Part shown: positions 24,740-34,055 of the stretch, in pieces
Layout: the number at the start of each line of letters is the position of its first letter
How positions within the stretch are numbered: the stretch's first letter is position 1
NCBI GenBank assembly: GCA_045537295.1
Contig: JAZSPG010000037.1
Span: forward strand, 1-40,447
From: Scatosoma sp045537295
GTDB lineage: Bacteria; Bacillota; Clostridia; Christensenellales; Borkfalkiaceae
Reading direction: 5' to 3'
DNA length: 40,447 bases
The notes under the pieces: generated by a model
What the model was told of the DNA's origin: nothing
Seen by the model: the letters and a program-made list of their open reading frames with translations, nothing else
Database searches by the model: none
Position numbers and translations under genes: made by a program

Positions 24740-25564
24740 TTAGTCGTTCCCGCGTTTGAGCGTTTCGCGGATAAGCCTACCCTCTTTTAAGGCTTGCGAA
24801 AGCTTACCGTCCTCTTTTTCCACGAGCGCGTCGCGGTACACAGTTAAATTATCAATCAAAAGCTGTAATTCGTGTACGATATTTTCGCGGTTATACGCGT
24901 ACAACGGTGTCCAGACCGCCTCGTCCACGCCCGCAATTCTCGTCATGTCTTGAAAACTACCGCCCGTAAACCCGTCGCAACCTTTCACCTCCGGGCTTTT
25001 CACGTACGCGTTGGAAACGATATGCGCAAGCTGGGAAGTGAGCGCGATTTTTTTGTCGTGTTGCTTGGCGGTGCACTCAATCATTTTCCCAAACCGCATT
25101 GCGCGGGCGTATTCTTTTATTTCCTCGATATCCGCCTCTTTCGTTTGCTCAGCGCGCGTAATAATCAAATTCGCGTTATCAAATAAATTCGGCGTAGCGG
25201 ACGCAATCCCCGAAGTTTCTTTGCCTGCCATTGGGTGCAAACCGATATAACGGTAGTTGCGCGCTTTGGCATACACCGTCTTTTCTACGATTTCTTTCAC
25301 CCCGCAAATATCCGCAACGAGTGCGCCGTCCTTAAATTCCCCGCCGTCTAAATACGCGAGTGTAGCCTCGGGCGGAACGGCGATAAACACGACGTCGTAG
25401 TCGGATAATTTTTCGCCTTTCGCGCGAATATACCCCGCGCGCAAAGCAAAATCCACGCTACTTTCGCTCCGTGAAAAACCGTCTACCGCATACCCCGCGC
25501 CCGTCAATGCTCCGCAAATCGAACCGCCGATAATTCCTAATCCTATAACCGCTATCTTTTTCAT
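24740..25564 (-). CDS. tyrA: Prephenate dehydrogenase
   Basis: A 274-aa NAD(P)-dependent dehydrogenase. The Rossmann motif GLGIIGGSI lies at the N-terminus, VFIAVPPEATLAYL follows, and the family block GLHPMAGKETSGIASA contains the active-site histidine; FQDMTRIAG is near the end. It oxidatively decarboxylates prephenate to 4-hydroxyphenylpyruvate for tyrosine synthesis. There is no ACT domain, so no built-in tyrosine feedback is evident. I choose ATG 25564 (GGAG 6-7 nt upstream) over a TTG four codons earlier. It appears monocistronic; a TATAAT at 25597-25592 lies upstream but lacks a clear -35. Confidence 0.93.
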   Translation of the reverse strand: MKKIAVIGLGIIGGSICGALTGAGYAVDGFSRSESSVDFALRAGYIRAKGEKLSDYDVVFIAVPPEATLAYLDGGEFKDGALVADICGVKEIVEKTVYAKARNYRYIGLHPMAGKETSGIASATPNLFDNANLIITRAEQTKEADIEEIKEYARAMRFGKMIECTAKQHDKKIALTSQLAHIVSNAYVKSPEVKGCDGFTGGSFQDMTRIAGVDEAVWTPLYAYNRENIVHELQLLIDNLTVYRDALVEKEDGKLSQALKEGRLIRETLKRGND

Positions 25565-25642
25565 AATCCGCTCCAAAATCGTAAGCTTTCCATTATAGTA
25601 GCATAATTATCAAAAAAATTCAAGCGCTCAGCGGTTTTAATA

Positions 25643-25684
25643 GCAAAAAGAACGAAGATTTTTATAAATTCCCCGTTCTTTTGC
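25643..25684 (-). terminator. Hairpin terminator after spoIIID
   Basis: On the minus strand GCAAAAGAACG pairs with CGTTCTTTTTGC around an approximately 19-nt loop. The U-run lies in the 3' arm, so it is a less canonical terminator. Confidence 0.5.
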
Positions 25685-25685
25685 G

Positions 25686-25952
25686 TTATTTTTTACTTAT
25701 TTCTAATTCTTTGCGGTATTTTTCCTTCGTAGCGATACCGCCCCGAATATGTCGTTCGCTTAAATTTTGTTCTAATACCGCTCTCGTCCTATTAAATAAG
25801 TCCTCGTCCACGTATTTTAAGCGTTCGGACACGTCTTTATGTACCGTAGATTTGCTGATACCGAAATACGCGGAACACGCCCGAACGGTACAACCCGTGC
25901 GAATAATGTATTCCGCGCATTTTCTTGCTCTTTCTTCAATATAATCCCACAA
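25686..25952 (-). CDS. spoIIID: Stage III sporulation transcriptional regulator SpoIIID
   Basis: An 88-aa HTH protein starting with (M)WDYIEERARKCAEYII and containing ACSAYFGISKSTVHKDVSERL and RHIRGGIATKEKYRKE, all typical of SpoIIID. It controls mother-cell genes together with sigma-E. The start is TTG 25952, with GGAGG at 25965-25961, 8 nt upstream; no ATG is available. Its presence argues that the organism, or a recent ancestor, forms endospores. A sigma-E-like promoter lies upstream. Confidence 0.95.
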   Translation of the reverse strand: MWDYIEERARKCAEYIIRTGCTVRACSAYFGISKSTVHKDVSERLKYVDEDLFNRTRAVLEQNLSERHIRGGIATKEKYRKELEISKK

Positions 25953-25983
25953 TTTCCCGACCTCCGTAATTACCTTACGAAAT

Positions 25984-26012
25984 ATATTATGTCGGTTTTT
26001 TGCGGATTATAC
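25984..26012 (-). promoter_or_regulatory. Possible sigma-E promoter of spoIIID
   Basis: On the minus strand GTATAATC (26012-26005), 13-nt spacer, CATAATAT (25991-25984). The -10 fits the CATAnnnT pattern of sigma-E and the -35 is close to GHATAnnT, but the spacer is one base shorter than usual. The -35 also contains TATAAT and could be a sigma-A -10. Confidence 0.4.
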
Positions 26013-26026
26013 CCTATTTTATCCGT

Positions 26027-28492
26027 TTACTCGTCTTTTTTATAGGGCATCGGGATAACTTTTGCTATCGTTCCTTCTTTATACCGCGCAATCTTCTTAG
26101 CGGACGTGCTTTGCAAGGAAATGAACGTTTCTTCGCTGGAAAGCTCGGATACGGTATTCGTCTTATCGACCACCGCCAACTTATACGGCACGGTGACGTA
26201 GCTTGCGCAAATCACGCTTGCGCCCGTTTTCATACTCACGATTATCGAGCCTTTGCGATAACGCTTAGACGGTTCGATTTGCGAGGAAATGACGCGTTTG
26301 AATTTACCCTCGTCCGTCGCGATAATCACTTCGCCCTCGCCGTTGATTTGTTTCATCATCACCACGCTGTCACCGTCACGAAGCATAATCCCGCGCACAC
26401 CCGTAGAAATTCTGCCTTGCGTTGGTATGTCGTCCTTGGTTGCGTTCAGGCAAATACCGTCTTTTGTCACGATAATAATCGTATCTTCTTCGCCCGTATC
26501 TTCCTCCACGCCGATAACCTCGTCGTCCTCGTTGAGTTTTACCGCTTGGAAACAGTCTTTCCGCTGTTCGTATTCCGACCAGTCGGATTTTTTAATCATA
26601 CCTTTTTTCGTAAAGAACAATAAACTTCCGAACGGCAAATGCTCGCCCACCTCAAACAGCGCGACTACGCTTTCGCCCGTTTCCGCGTCGTCGGACAATG
26701 CTTTCAACGAAACCCCCTCGTCCGTCAGCTTGCAATCGAGCTCGGGCTTGGATATATCGAGTTTATGGCAATTCCCGTAATTCGTAAAAGCAAAAATGCG
26801 TTTATCCGTTTTCGTCGGCAAGGTTTTTAAGGCGATTAACGAGGGTTTGAACTTACCCTCTACCGTCTTTTCCAACGCGTCCGCCTGCTTGCCCGTCAAG
26901 ACCTTGAACTTCTCGTCCGCAGTGTAAACAAGGGTACAGCGCACGCCCGCTTTCTTTTCGGGTACGGCGGAAACAAGCGCGTCCGCCTCCTCGCGCGTAA
27001 ACACGAGCTTGGATTTTCTCGGCGTGGGGTACGCGTTTTTAATTTCGAGAATTTCTTCTTTTACGACCTGCAACTGCAAATCCCCACTCTTAGAAATCGC
27101 CGTTAATTTTTTAATTTTCTTTTTGAGTTCTTTTAATTCTTCTTCAAGTTTATAAATTTCAAGCTTGGTCAAGCGAGCAAGACGCAAATCAAGAATTGCC
27201 TGTGCCTGCGCTTCGGAAATGTCAAAGCGTTGCATAAGCTTACTTCTCGCGTCGCCCGTGCTTTCTGATTTTTTAATAATTGCGATTACTTCGTCGATAT
27301 TTTGAACGGCGATAATTAATCCCTCCAAAATATGACAGCGTTGCTCGGCTTGGCGCAAATCAAACAGCGTTCTGCGCTTGATTACCTGCTGTTGATATTT
27401 TACATAGTGACGGATAATTTCCATCAAACCAAGCTGTTGCGGTTTGCCGTCCGCAATTACCACCATATTGATACCGAAAGTAACCTCTAAATCGGAATAT
27501 TTATACAAACATTTTAATATCCCGTCCACGTCCGCGTCTTTTTTTACGCGGATTACGGCGCGCATACCCGTTCTGTCCGATTCGTCGGCAACGTGGTCGA
27601 TACCGTCAAGTTCCTTTTCCTTTTCTTCGCACAAATCCACGATTTTACGCAATAATTGCGCTTTGTTTACCTGATAGGGAAGTTCGGTGATAACGAGGTT
27701 GGTTTTGCCGTTATCCGTTTTTTCCGCCGTAATTTTGGCTCGAAGCGTAATTTTGCCCCTGCCCGTTTTATACGCTTGGATTAACTCGTTTGCGAGAATT
27801 AAACCACCCGTGGGGAAATCGGGCGAGGGAATATGTTCCATCATTTCTTCCAAAGAAATCGCAGGATTATCGATATACGCAACCACGCCGTCGATAACTT
27901 CCTCTAAGTTATGCGTAGGTATATTCGTAGCAAGACCTACGGCGATACCGCTTGCACCGTTGACGAGTAGGTTTGGAAAGCGACCGGGCAATACGTCGGG
28001 TTCTTTCAAGCTGTCGTCGAAGTTTAAGGAAAAGCCCACCGTTTCTTTATCGATATCGCGGAGCAATTCCAACGCGAGCGGTTGCATGCGCGCCTCCGTA
28101 TAACGCATTGCAGCGGCGGGGTCGCCGTCCACCGAACCGAAGTTACCGTGACCGTCAACAAGCATTTTGCCCATATTGAAATCTTGCGCCATACGCACCA
28201 TTGCGTCGTATACCGAACTGTCGCCGTGCGGGTGGAATTTACCCATACATTCCCCGACGATACGCGCACTCTTTTTATGCGGTTTGTCGGGCGTTAAGCC
28301 CATCTCGTGCATCGTGTATAAAATACGGCGCTGAACGGGTTTTAAGCCGTCCTCTACGCGAGGCAGGGCGCGGTCTAAAATAACAAATTCGGCGTAAGGA
28401 AGCATAGAGGTATGCAACACCTTTTCAAGCGGTTCTACGTATAACTGTCCCGTAGGCTCTATCATTTCGGGTTCTTTTTTAATTTTCGCCAT
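26027..28492 (-). CDS. parC: DNA topoisomerase IV subunit A (ParC-type)
   Basis: An 821-aa type IIA topoisomerase breakage-reunion subunit. The winged-helix region has HPHGDSSVYDAMVRMAQDF with quinolone-region residues S92 and D96, and the catalytic tyrosine is Y131 in AMRYTEARM. A coiled-coil with LDLRLARLTKLE follows, then a beta-pinwheel C-terminus. The gyrase-specific GyrA box (QRRGGKG) is not found in the pinwheel, so decatenation by topoisomerase IV is more likely than supercoiling. The GyrA-like conserved blocks leave a gyrase-like alternative open. The ATG lies inside the last codons of parE (14-nt overlap) with AAGGAG upstream, so synthesis of the two subunits is coupled. Confidence 0.88.
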   Translation of the reverse strand: MAKIKKEPEMIEPTGQLYVEPLEKVLHTSMLPYAEFVILDRALPRVEDGLKPVQRRILYTMHEMGLTPDKPHKKSARIVGECMGKFHPHGDSSVYDAMVRMAQDFNMGKMLVDGHGNFGSVDGDPAAAMRYTEARMQPLALELLRDIDKETVGFSLNFDDSLKEPDVLPGRFPNLLVNGASGIAVGLATNIPTHNLEEVIDGVVAYIDNPAISLEEMMEHIPSPDFPTGGLILANELIQAYKTGRGKITLRAKITAEKTDNGKTNLVITELPYQVNKAQLLRKIVDLCEEKEKELDGIDHVADESDRTGMRAVIRVKKDADVDGILKCLYKYSDLEVTFGINMVVIADGKPQQLGLMEIIRHYVKYQQQVIKRRTLFDLRQAEQRCHILEGLIIAVQNIDEVIAIIKKSESTGDARSKLMQRFDISEAQAQAILDLRLARLTKLEIYKLEEELKELKKKIKKLTAISKSGDLQLQVVKEEILEIKNAYPTPRKSKLVFTREEADALVSAVPEKKAGVRCTLVYTADEKFKVLTGKQADALEKTVEGKFKPSLIALKTLPTKTDKRIFAFTNYGNCHKLDISKPELDCKLTDEGVSLKALSDDAETGESVVALFEVGEHLPFGSLLFFTKKGMIKKSDWSEYEQRKDCFQAVKLNEDDEVIGVEEDTGEEDTIIIVTKDGICLNATKDDIPTQGRISTGVRGIMLRDGDSVVMMKQINGEGEVIIATDEGKFKRVISSQIEPSKRYRKGSIIVSMKTGASVICASYVTVPYKLAVVDKTNTVSELSSEETFISLQSTSAKKIARYKEGTIAKVIPMPYKKDE

Positions 28493-30707
28493 TTCCGCTC
28501 TCCTTTTTCTCCGTTTTTTCTATCTTGTCCATAAAGGTATCGCGCTTATTAAAGTTCGCGAATTTCGCAAGGAATTCCTTTCTGCCTTCTACTTTGTCGC
28601 CCATAAGCGTCGTTATCATCTTTTCCGCTTTCGCCGCGTCCTCTACCGTTACTTGAATAAGGTTACGCGTTGCGGGGTTCATCGTCGTTTCCCAAAGCTG
28701 TTCCGCGCTCATTTCACCCAGACCTTTATAGCGTTGAAGCTGATAGCCTTTGCCGATTTTTTCGATTTTCTCGTTGAGTTCTTTGTCGTCGTACGCGTAT
28801 TCTACCTTGTCGCCTTTATACACCTTGTAAAGCGGTGGCATACCGATATACACGTGACCGCCGTTTACCAGCGGGCGCATATAACGGAAGAAGAAGGTGA
28901 GCAGTATACAGCGAATATGCATACCGTCTTGGTCGGCATCTGATAAAATAATTACTTTATGGTAATTGATTTTATCTATTTTGAAATCGGGGTCGATACC
29001 CGCACCGATAGCGCTTATCATTGTTCGGATTTCTTCGTTTTCAAGAATTTGCGCTAACTTTTTCTTTTCGACGTTCAACGGTTTACCGCGAAGCGGTAAA
29101 ATGGACTGAAACTGTCTTACGCGCGCTTGCTTTGCCGTACCGCCTGCCGAATCGCCCTCTACGATAAACATTTCGTTCAATTCGGGTTTTCTGCCCGAAC
29201 AGCCCGCAAGCTTGCCTATCAAGGTCAAGCCGTCGATTTTTTTCGTTTTACGGATATTATCTTTCGCCTCTTTGGCAGCAATACGCGATTTCGCCGCGCC
29301 TTGCGCTTTTTTGATAATTTCCTCCATCGTCTTTTTATAACCGCGGATTTCCTTAAACGCGTTAAAGCCCTCAATCACCGCTGATTCCACCGCAGGACGC
29401 GCCTCGATATTGCCGAGCTTTGTTTTCGTTTGCCCCTCAAACTGCACCACGGCAAGTTTCACCGACAAAACGACGGTTAAACCCTCGCCGAAGTCGTCGC
29501 CTTGGAAATTCGGGTCTTTATCCTTTAACAAGCCGTTTGCCCGCGCGTATTCGTTAAGCACCCTCGTCAAACCCGAATGGAAACCGACTTCGTGATAGCC
29601 ACCCTCGGGGGTGGGAATATTATTAACGAACGAGAACATTTTTTCGCGATAGCCGTTGTAATGCTGAATGGCAAATTCCACTTGGATATCGTTTTTTACG
29701 GTGGAATAATATATCGGTTGCACGTACAACTTTTTATCCCCGTCGTTTAAGCTTTTCACGTAATCGGAAATACCGCCCTCAAACTTGAATACCGCCCTAT
29801 AAGGCTCGCTCTCTAAGGCAAGCTCGTCCACCTCCGCAAACAACGATTGCTGGGGCGCGCCGTCAAACAAGTTCATTTGCCCTAAGGGCGCGGGTTCGTC
29901 CGCAATATCCGTCGTTTCTACGGGTTCTGCCGTTTCCAAAGTTTCTTCGCCGTCTACGCCGTCCTCTCCGTCCGTTTCCCCGTCGCCGAATGCCACACGG
30001 CTACGGCGCACCTCCGCCATGGATATACGCTCGTCAATTAACGTAATTTCTACGCCTTTATTCAAAAACGCAAGCTGGTTTAATCGTTCCTCGACCGTTT
30101 CTAAATCGAAATCCGTTTCGGAAAAAACGTTCGCGTCCGGCTTAAAGCGCACGAACGTACCTTTGCGCGAGGTGTGAATACCCGTATCTTCCAAAGGTCC
30201 GTCGGGCAAACCCGATTCTATCTTTTTCTTCCGCGCGTTGTAGCGGGAATGAAAGCTCATTTTGTATATTTTTTTGTTACGGTATACCTCTACCGTAAGC
30301 CACTCGGAAAGCGCGTTGGTAACGGACGCGCCTACGCCGTGCAACCCGCCCGAATATTCGTAATTGCCTTGCCCAAACTTACCGCCTGCGTGTAATTTAG
30401 TGAATACAAGTTGAACACCCGAAACTTTCTCTTTCGGGTGTATATCGGTGGGGATACCGCGCCCGTTATCTTCTACGGACGCACTTCCGTCGGCGTGCAG
30501 GGTAACTTTCACTTTATTTGCGTGACCGTTTGCCGCCTCGTCTATTGCGTTGTCTACAATTTCCCAAAGAATATGGTGCAAGCCCTTCACGCCCGTCGAA
30601 CCGATATACATACCGGGACGCATACGGACGGCGTCAAGCCCTTCTAATACTTCGAGATTTTTTGCGCTGTACTCGTTCGTCGTTTCTTTTTTCGTGTCTT
30701 TTGCCAT
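28479..30707 (-). CDS. parE: DNA topoisomerase IV subunit B (ParE-type) with acidic insertion
   Basis: A 742-aa GHKL ATPase subunit. It shows VDNAIDEAANG, DNGRGIP, GGLHGVGASVTNALS (ATP lid), the TOPRIM elements VEGDSAGG and DADQDG, and the C-terminal QRYKGLGEMSAEQLWETTM. The start is ATG 30707 with AGAGG upstream; a 15-codon extension is not family sequence. Between LIDER (about 224-227) and FKFEGGISDYV (about 307) lies an acidic insertion of roughly 75 aa holding QMNLF (277-281) and QQSLF (286-290), both resembling sliding-clamp-binding peptides. Together with ParC it forms an A2B2 topoisomerase that separates replicated chromosomes. Confidence 0.9.
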   Translation of the reverse strand: MAKDTKKETTNEYSAKNLEVLEGLDAVRMRPGMYIGSTGVKGLHHILWEIVDNAIDEAANGHANKVKVTLHADGSASVEDNGRGIPTDIHPKEKVSGVQLVFTKLHAGGKFGQGNYEYSGGLHGVGASVTNALSEWLTVEVYRNKKIYKMSFHSRYNARKKKIESGLPDGPLEDTGIHTSRKGTFVRFKPDANVFSETDFDLETVEERLNQLAFLNKGVEITLIDERISMAEVRRSRVAFGDGETDGEDGVDGEETLETAEPVETTDIADEPAPLGQMNLFDGAPQQSLFAEVDELALESEPYRAVFKFEGGISDYVKSLNDGDKKLYVQPIYYSTVKNDIQVEFAIQHYNGYREKMFSFVNNIPTPEGGYHEVGFHSGLTRVLNEYARANGLLKDKDPNFQGDDFGEGLTVVLSVKLAVVQFEGQTKTKLGNIEARPAVESAVIEGFNAFKEIRGYKKTMEEIIKKAQGAAKSRIAAKEAKDNIRKTKKIDGLTLIGKLAGCSGRKPELNEMFIVEGDSAGGTAKQARVRQFQSILPLRGKPLNVEKKKLAQILENEEIRTMISAIGAGIDPDFKIDKINYHKVIILSDADQDGMHIRCILLTFFFRYMRPLVNGGHVYIGMPPLYKVYKGDKVEYAYDDKELNEKIEKIGKGYQLQRYKGLGEMSAEQLWETTMNPATRNLIQVTVEDAAKAEKMITTLMGDKVEGRKEFLAKFANFNKRDTFMDKIEKTEKKESGNGEN

Positions 30708-30773
30708 TTTATCCTCTTTACGCTTTATCCTATAACGCAAGTAAAATTGCATTATAATCTACCATTTTACACC

Positions 30774-30802
30774 ATTATAACATTTTCTTTCCGTTTTTTC
30801 AA
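30774..30802 (-). promoter_or_regulatory. Sigma-A promoter of parE-parC
   Basis: On the minus strand TTGAAA (30802-30797), 17-nt spacer, TATAAT (30779-30774). A second TATAAT at 30756-30751 may be an extra start site. No terminator is visible between the upstream phosphatase gene and this promoter. Confidence 0.75.
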
Positions 30803-30826
30803 ACGTTTGAGCCAAAAAAAGTTCCC

Positions 30827-31522
30827 TTAATTCTCTATTCTTTGCAAAATTTCAAAAATTTTTTCAAAGTTATCCACAATAAAGTCAGGCTTTACCTCGC
30901 CATTTACCGATTTTTGATGTGGATTAAACCAAATACTCGTAATCCCCGCCTCGTTCGACGCCTTGATGTCCGCCGATAAACTGTCGCCTATCCACACCGC
31001 TTTTTCTTTTTCAAACTGCGGTATATGCGCAATTACGTAGTCGGTATACTGTTTTGCGGGTTTATCGTAGCCCACCGTTTGCGATACGAACACCCCGTCC
31101 GCCAAATCGTTCAAACCCGAAATAGCAAAACGGGACTGTTGAATTTTTTTCGTACCGTTCGTAACGATATACACCCGACCTAATTTTCTAAGCTTTTGTA
31201 AAAATTCCCGCGCACCTTGAATATAGACGGGGTTTGTCGCCAAATGCGTCAAATAAATTTCGTTGAATTTATTTCCGTCCACACCTTGCAGACCAAGTTC
31301 CTTTAAGTATAGAGGAAAACGGACGGCAATTAGCTTTTCACGGGTAATTTCGCGCCGTTCTAAACTTTCCCAAAGTCCGTCGTTCACCCGTTTATACACC
31401 CTTTCGTATTCCGCTTTCCAAACCAGATTAAAAGCGGAAAAGGCGTAACGGATAGCGTTCGTGGACGCGCCGTAAAAATCCAAAATCGTATCGTCCGCGT
31501 CTACGAGAAATATAGTTTTCAC
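30827..31522 (-). CDS. YjjG-like HAD nucleotidase
   Basis: A 231-aa HAD phosphatase. Motif I is FLVDADDTILDF, motif II VTNGT, motif III around GYDKPAKQY, motif IV VWIGDSLSADIKASNEAGI. The DADDT form and cap length fit YjjG-type pyrimidine nucleoside monophosphatases, which clear non-canonical nucleotides. The start is GTG 31522, overlapping the stop of the HelD-like gene (GTGA) and preceded by GGAGG, so the two are coupled. Why a helicase is paired with this enzyme is not evident. Confidence 0.85.
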   Translation of the reverse strand: MKTIFLVDADDTILDFYGASTNAIRYAFSAFNLVWKAEYERVYKRVNDGLWESLERREITREKLIAVRFPLYLKELGLQGVDGNKFNEIYLTHLATNPVYIQGAREFLQKLRKLGRVYIVTNGTKKIQQSRFAISGLNDLADGVFVSQTVGYDKPAKQYTDYVIAHIPQFEKEKAVWIGDSLSADIKASNEAGITSIWFNPHQKSVNGEVKPDFIVDNFEKIFEILQRIEN

Positions 31523-33933
31523 TTTTTATCCTCCTCTTTTTCGGTATTTTCTTCCACCACCGCAAGTGCGTTCAAAGCGCGCGTATATGCGATATATTTT
31601 TCGCTTTTCGACATACCCTTGGAAATGACGGCGACGGAGGAAAATTCCAAACCTTTACTTTCGTATACCGTCATTATATTTATTTTAGAACGGGAAATTT
31701 TGCCCTTTATTGACAAATCGTTATACGATTTGCGCGTATATTGCGCCTTTACTTCCTCGCTACAAATTACCGCTTTTAAGCCTTTTTTATCCTTGAAAAA
31801 CGCGGAAATTGCGCGAGGGGTAATTTGCGAAACGTGCGGTCCGTCAAACCCGATAGGTTGCATATCGATAGAAAGCGACGAGGCTACGAAGTCTACGATT
31901 TGGTTGGTATTGCGGTAATTTTGATTTAAGCCGTATATCTCGTAATCGGGGAACACCTGTTTCCAGTCCTTTACCCCGCGCCAGCTCGTAACGTTTTGCG
32001 CAATATCCCCGAACACGTTAAAGGACGCTTTTTTGTTGATTTTTCGCAATAAATCGTATTCGCAAGGGGAAATATCCTGCGCCTCGTCCACAAACACGTA
32101 CGAATATACAGGCGAAAGTCTATCGGTGAGCAACGAACAAATTACGCAAAGCGCGTACGCGTCCGATTTATACAGCTTTTTCGAGGTCATTTGGTATTTC
32201 TTTTTATATTTTTTCACCGTTTCGCGATAGAAATACCGAACGATATCGATAAACGCCGTACCCGCACCGATTTCGCAAAACTCTTTTTCACCGCGCAAAT
32301 ACCCGTAAAATTCCTCAAACGCCGTATTGCTTTCGCCAATCAGCGTTATTTTCGCCTGCACGGACTTGATTTCCTCGACGAGCTGTTTACGCCGTTCTAT
32401 CCTGTCTGCGTATAAATACACTTCTACTTCGCCTATGCGCTGTCGAAAACGGCGCAAATCGAAAATTTCCTTTTCAAGTGCAACGGAAAGCGCGCGTAAC
32501 GCCTCGTTTGCCTCTTGGGTGATTTTTTCGGTATACCTCGAAACGAACGCCGAACTTTTATAAAAGGACATAACCTGCCGATAAAAATACGCAGGCGATT
32601 TCGCATTTTCGCTTTTTAGTGTTCCGCCTAAAAAATCCTCTATATCCAAAACGCAATTCATAAGTTCACGGAAAGGTTTGGTATAATACAACCCGCCGTT
32701 TTCGCGTTCCTTAATTTCGCCCAAAACCGCCCTGCGAACGCGCATAGACGCGTTTTTAATCCCCTCGTACGCAAGTAGCTGTTTTTTACATTCGTGCAAA
32801 ATAGTAGCGATATACGCTTTGCAGTCCTCACCCGTAAACAAGCCGTACAAATCGTCGTATACTTTTCCCGTCTTTTTAGAAATATCCGCTACGAATTTAG
32901 GCGAATACACGTATTCTAAATAGCTTTCGTCCTCTTTTTGCGTCGCGTCGATTTTATCCGCCAAGATAATTTTTTCGTTTTTAAGCACCTGCAAAAAATA
33001 ATCGTAAACGGTAACCGTTTTCACCCGTTCCAGCTCTAAAATTTCAGACAGTTCGTCAATGAACGCGTTAAACGAATTACTCGGTGTAATAACGAGTACG
33101 TCCCGCGGTTTTATATCCTCATAGTTATAAGTCAAATAACTCAAACGGTGCAATAAAACCATTGTTTTACCGCTACCCGCACAGCCTTGTAATACGAAAT
33201 TTTGGTTTTTCGGACAGGTGATAATCTCGTACTGCTTTTCCTGTATCGTTTGGATGATGTCTTTGACAGAAGTTTCTTCCTTTCTGCTACGGATAATTTC
33301 CCGCAAAAACGGGTCAAGCACGTTTTCCTCGTCCCTGCCCCCGATTTCTTCCGCGCTAAGATAGTCTTTTAACGAAAGATATTCATTCTTAAACTCTAAA
33401 ACTTTACCGTTTTTCGTGCGGATTGCGCGACGAAGTACCGTTTTGTATTCGTATTCGTTAATTCTAAACGCCGAACAGCTTTTTTGATAATACCTTCTCG
33501 CCAACGGCGCGCGCCAATCGACGATTTCAAGCCTCACGTCCCCTTTTTTACCGATATAATAGCTGTTGTACCCCTCTTTATTATCCACCAAATCCATACG
33601 GGCGAAATACGGTTCGTCGAAAAACGGACGGTAGGCGTTGATTTTTTCTTCTTGGCGTTGTATTTCCGCAAGCAATAATTTAATTTTACGGTAATTTTCC
33701 GCGGAATCCTTTTCCTGTTCCAGCGCCAAAATTTCCACTTTTGCTTGTTTTATCGCATTTTTATGCGGACGGATACGGACGATTCGCAACGCCTGCATAA
33801 CCGCCTCCATATGCTTTTCCTCGTAGGCTTTTTGTTCTTCCTCTTCTAAAAGCGATAAAAACCAAGCCTTATCCCCGTTTTTGTGCGGGTCGAGGAGCGC
33901 GATTAAATTTTCAAAAGAACGCTTATCTTTCAT
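31519..33933 (-). CDS. helD: HelD-like UvrD/Rep-family ATPase
   Basis: An 804-aa superfamily 1 helicase-like protein. It opens with a long antiparallel coiled coil (about 25-105), then EPYFARMDLVDNKEGYNSYY, YIGKKGDVRLEIVDWRAPLA, which typify HelD. ATPase motifs include Walker A GCAGSGKT, Walker B YVFVDEAQDISP and the late IMTVYESKGLEF. HelD proteins recycle stalled RNA polymerase by inserting arms into its primary and secondary channels. Length is close to Bacillus subtilis HelD. The upstream sequence has TATGAT with a weak -35. The last bases overlap the YjjG-like gene. Confidence 0.88.
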   Translation of the reverse strand: MKDKRSFENLIALLDPHKNGDKAWFLSLLEEEEQKAYEEKHMEAVMQALRIVRIRPHKNAIKQAKVEILALEQEKDSAENYRKIKLLLAEIQRQEEKINAYRPFFDEPYFARMDLVDNKEGYNSYYIGKKGDVRLEIVDWRAPLARRYYQKSCSAFRINEYEYKTVLRRAIRTKNGKVLEFKNEYLSLKDYLSAEEIGGRDEENVLDPFLREIIRSRKEETSVKDIIQTIQEKQYEIITCPKNQNFVLQGCAGSGKTMVLLHRLSYLTYNYEDIKPRDVLVITPSNSFNAFIDELSEILELERVKTVTVYDYFLQVLKNEKIILADKIDATQKEDESYLEYVYSPKFVADISKKTGKVYDDLYGLFTGEDCKAYIATILHECKKQLLAYEGIKNASMRVRRAVLGEIKERENGGLYYTKPFRELMNCVLDIEDFLGGTLKSENAKSPAYFYRQVMSFYKSSAFVSRYTEKITQEANEALRALSVALEKEIFDLRRFRQRIGEVEVYLYADRIERRKQLVEEIKSVQAKITLIGESNTAFEEFYGYLRGEKEFCEIGAGTAFIDIVRYFYRETVKKYKKKYQMTSKKLYKSDAYALCVICSLLTDRLSPVYSYVFVDEAQDISPCEYDLLRKINKKASFNVFGDIAQNVTSWRGVKDWKQVFPDYEIYGLNQNYRNTNQIVDFVASSLSIDMQPIGFDGPHVSQITPRAISAFFKDKKGLKAVICSEEVKAQYTRKSYNDLSIKGKISRSKINIMTVYESKGLEFSSVAVISKGMSKSEKYIAYTRALNALAVVEENTEKEEDKK

Positions 33934-34013
33934 ACTTATCTTTTATCATACCATATTTGAACGAAAAATGGAACGATTTTACAAAAAAAATTTTGAAAAA
34001 TTTTTTTATCAAT

Positions 34014-34041
34014 GAAAAACCCTCGGTTTTTAAGCCGAGGG
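34014..34041 (-). terminator. Intrinsic terminator after argS
   Basis: On the minus strand CCCTCGG/CCGAGGG with an 8-nt loop, followed by five U. Confidence 0.88.
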
Positions 34042-34055
34042 CTACGCCTTTTTCG

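Noticed and set aside
26027..30707. Assignment of the topoisomerase pair as gyrase (gyrB-gyrA)
   Set aside because: The A subunit pinwheel lacks a recognisable GyrA box and the B subunit RYMRPLVNGGHVYIGMPPLYKV block is ParE-like; I therefore prefer topoisomerase IV, with the gyrase option noted in the entry.
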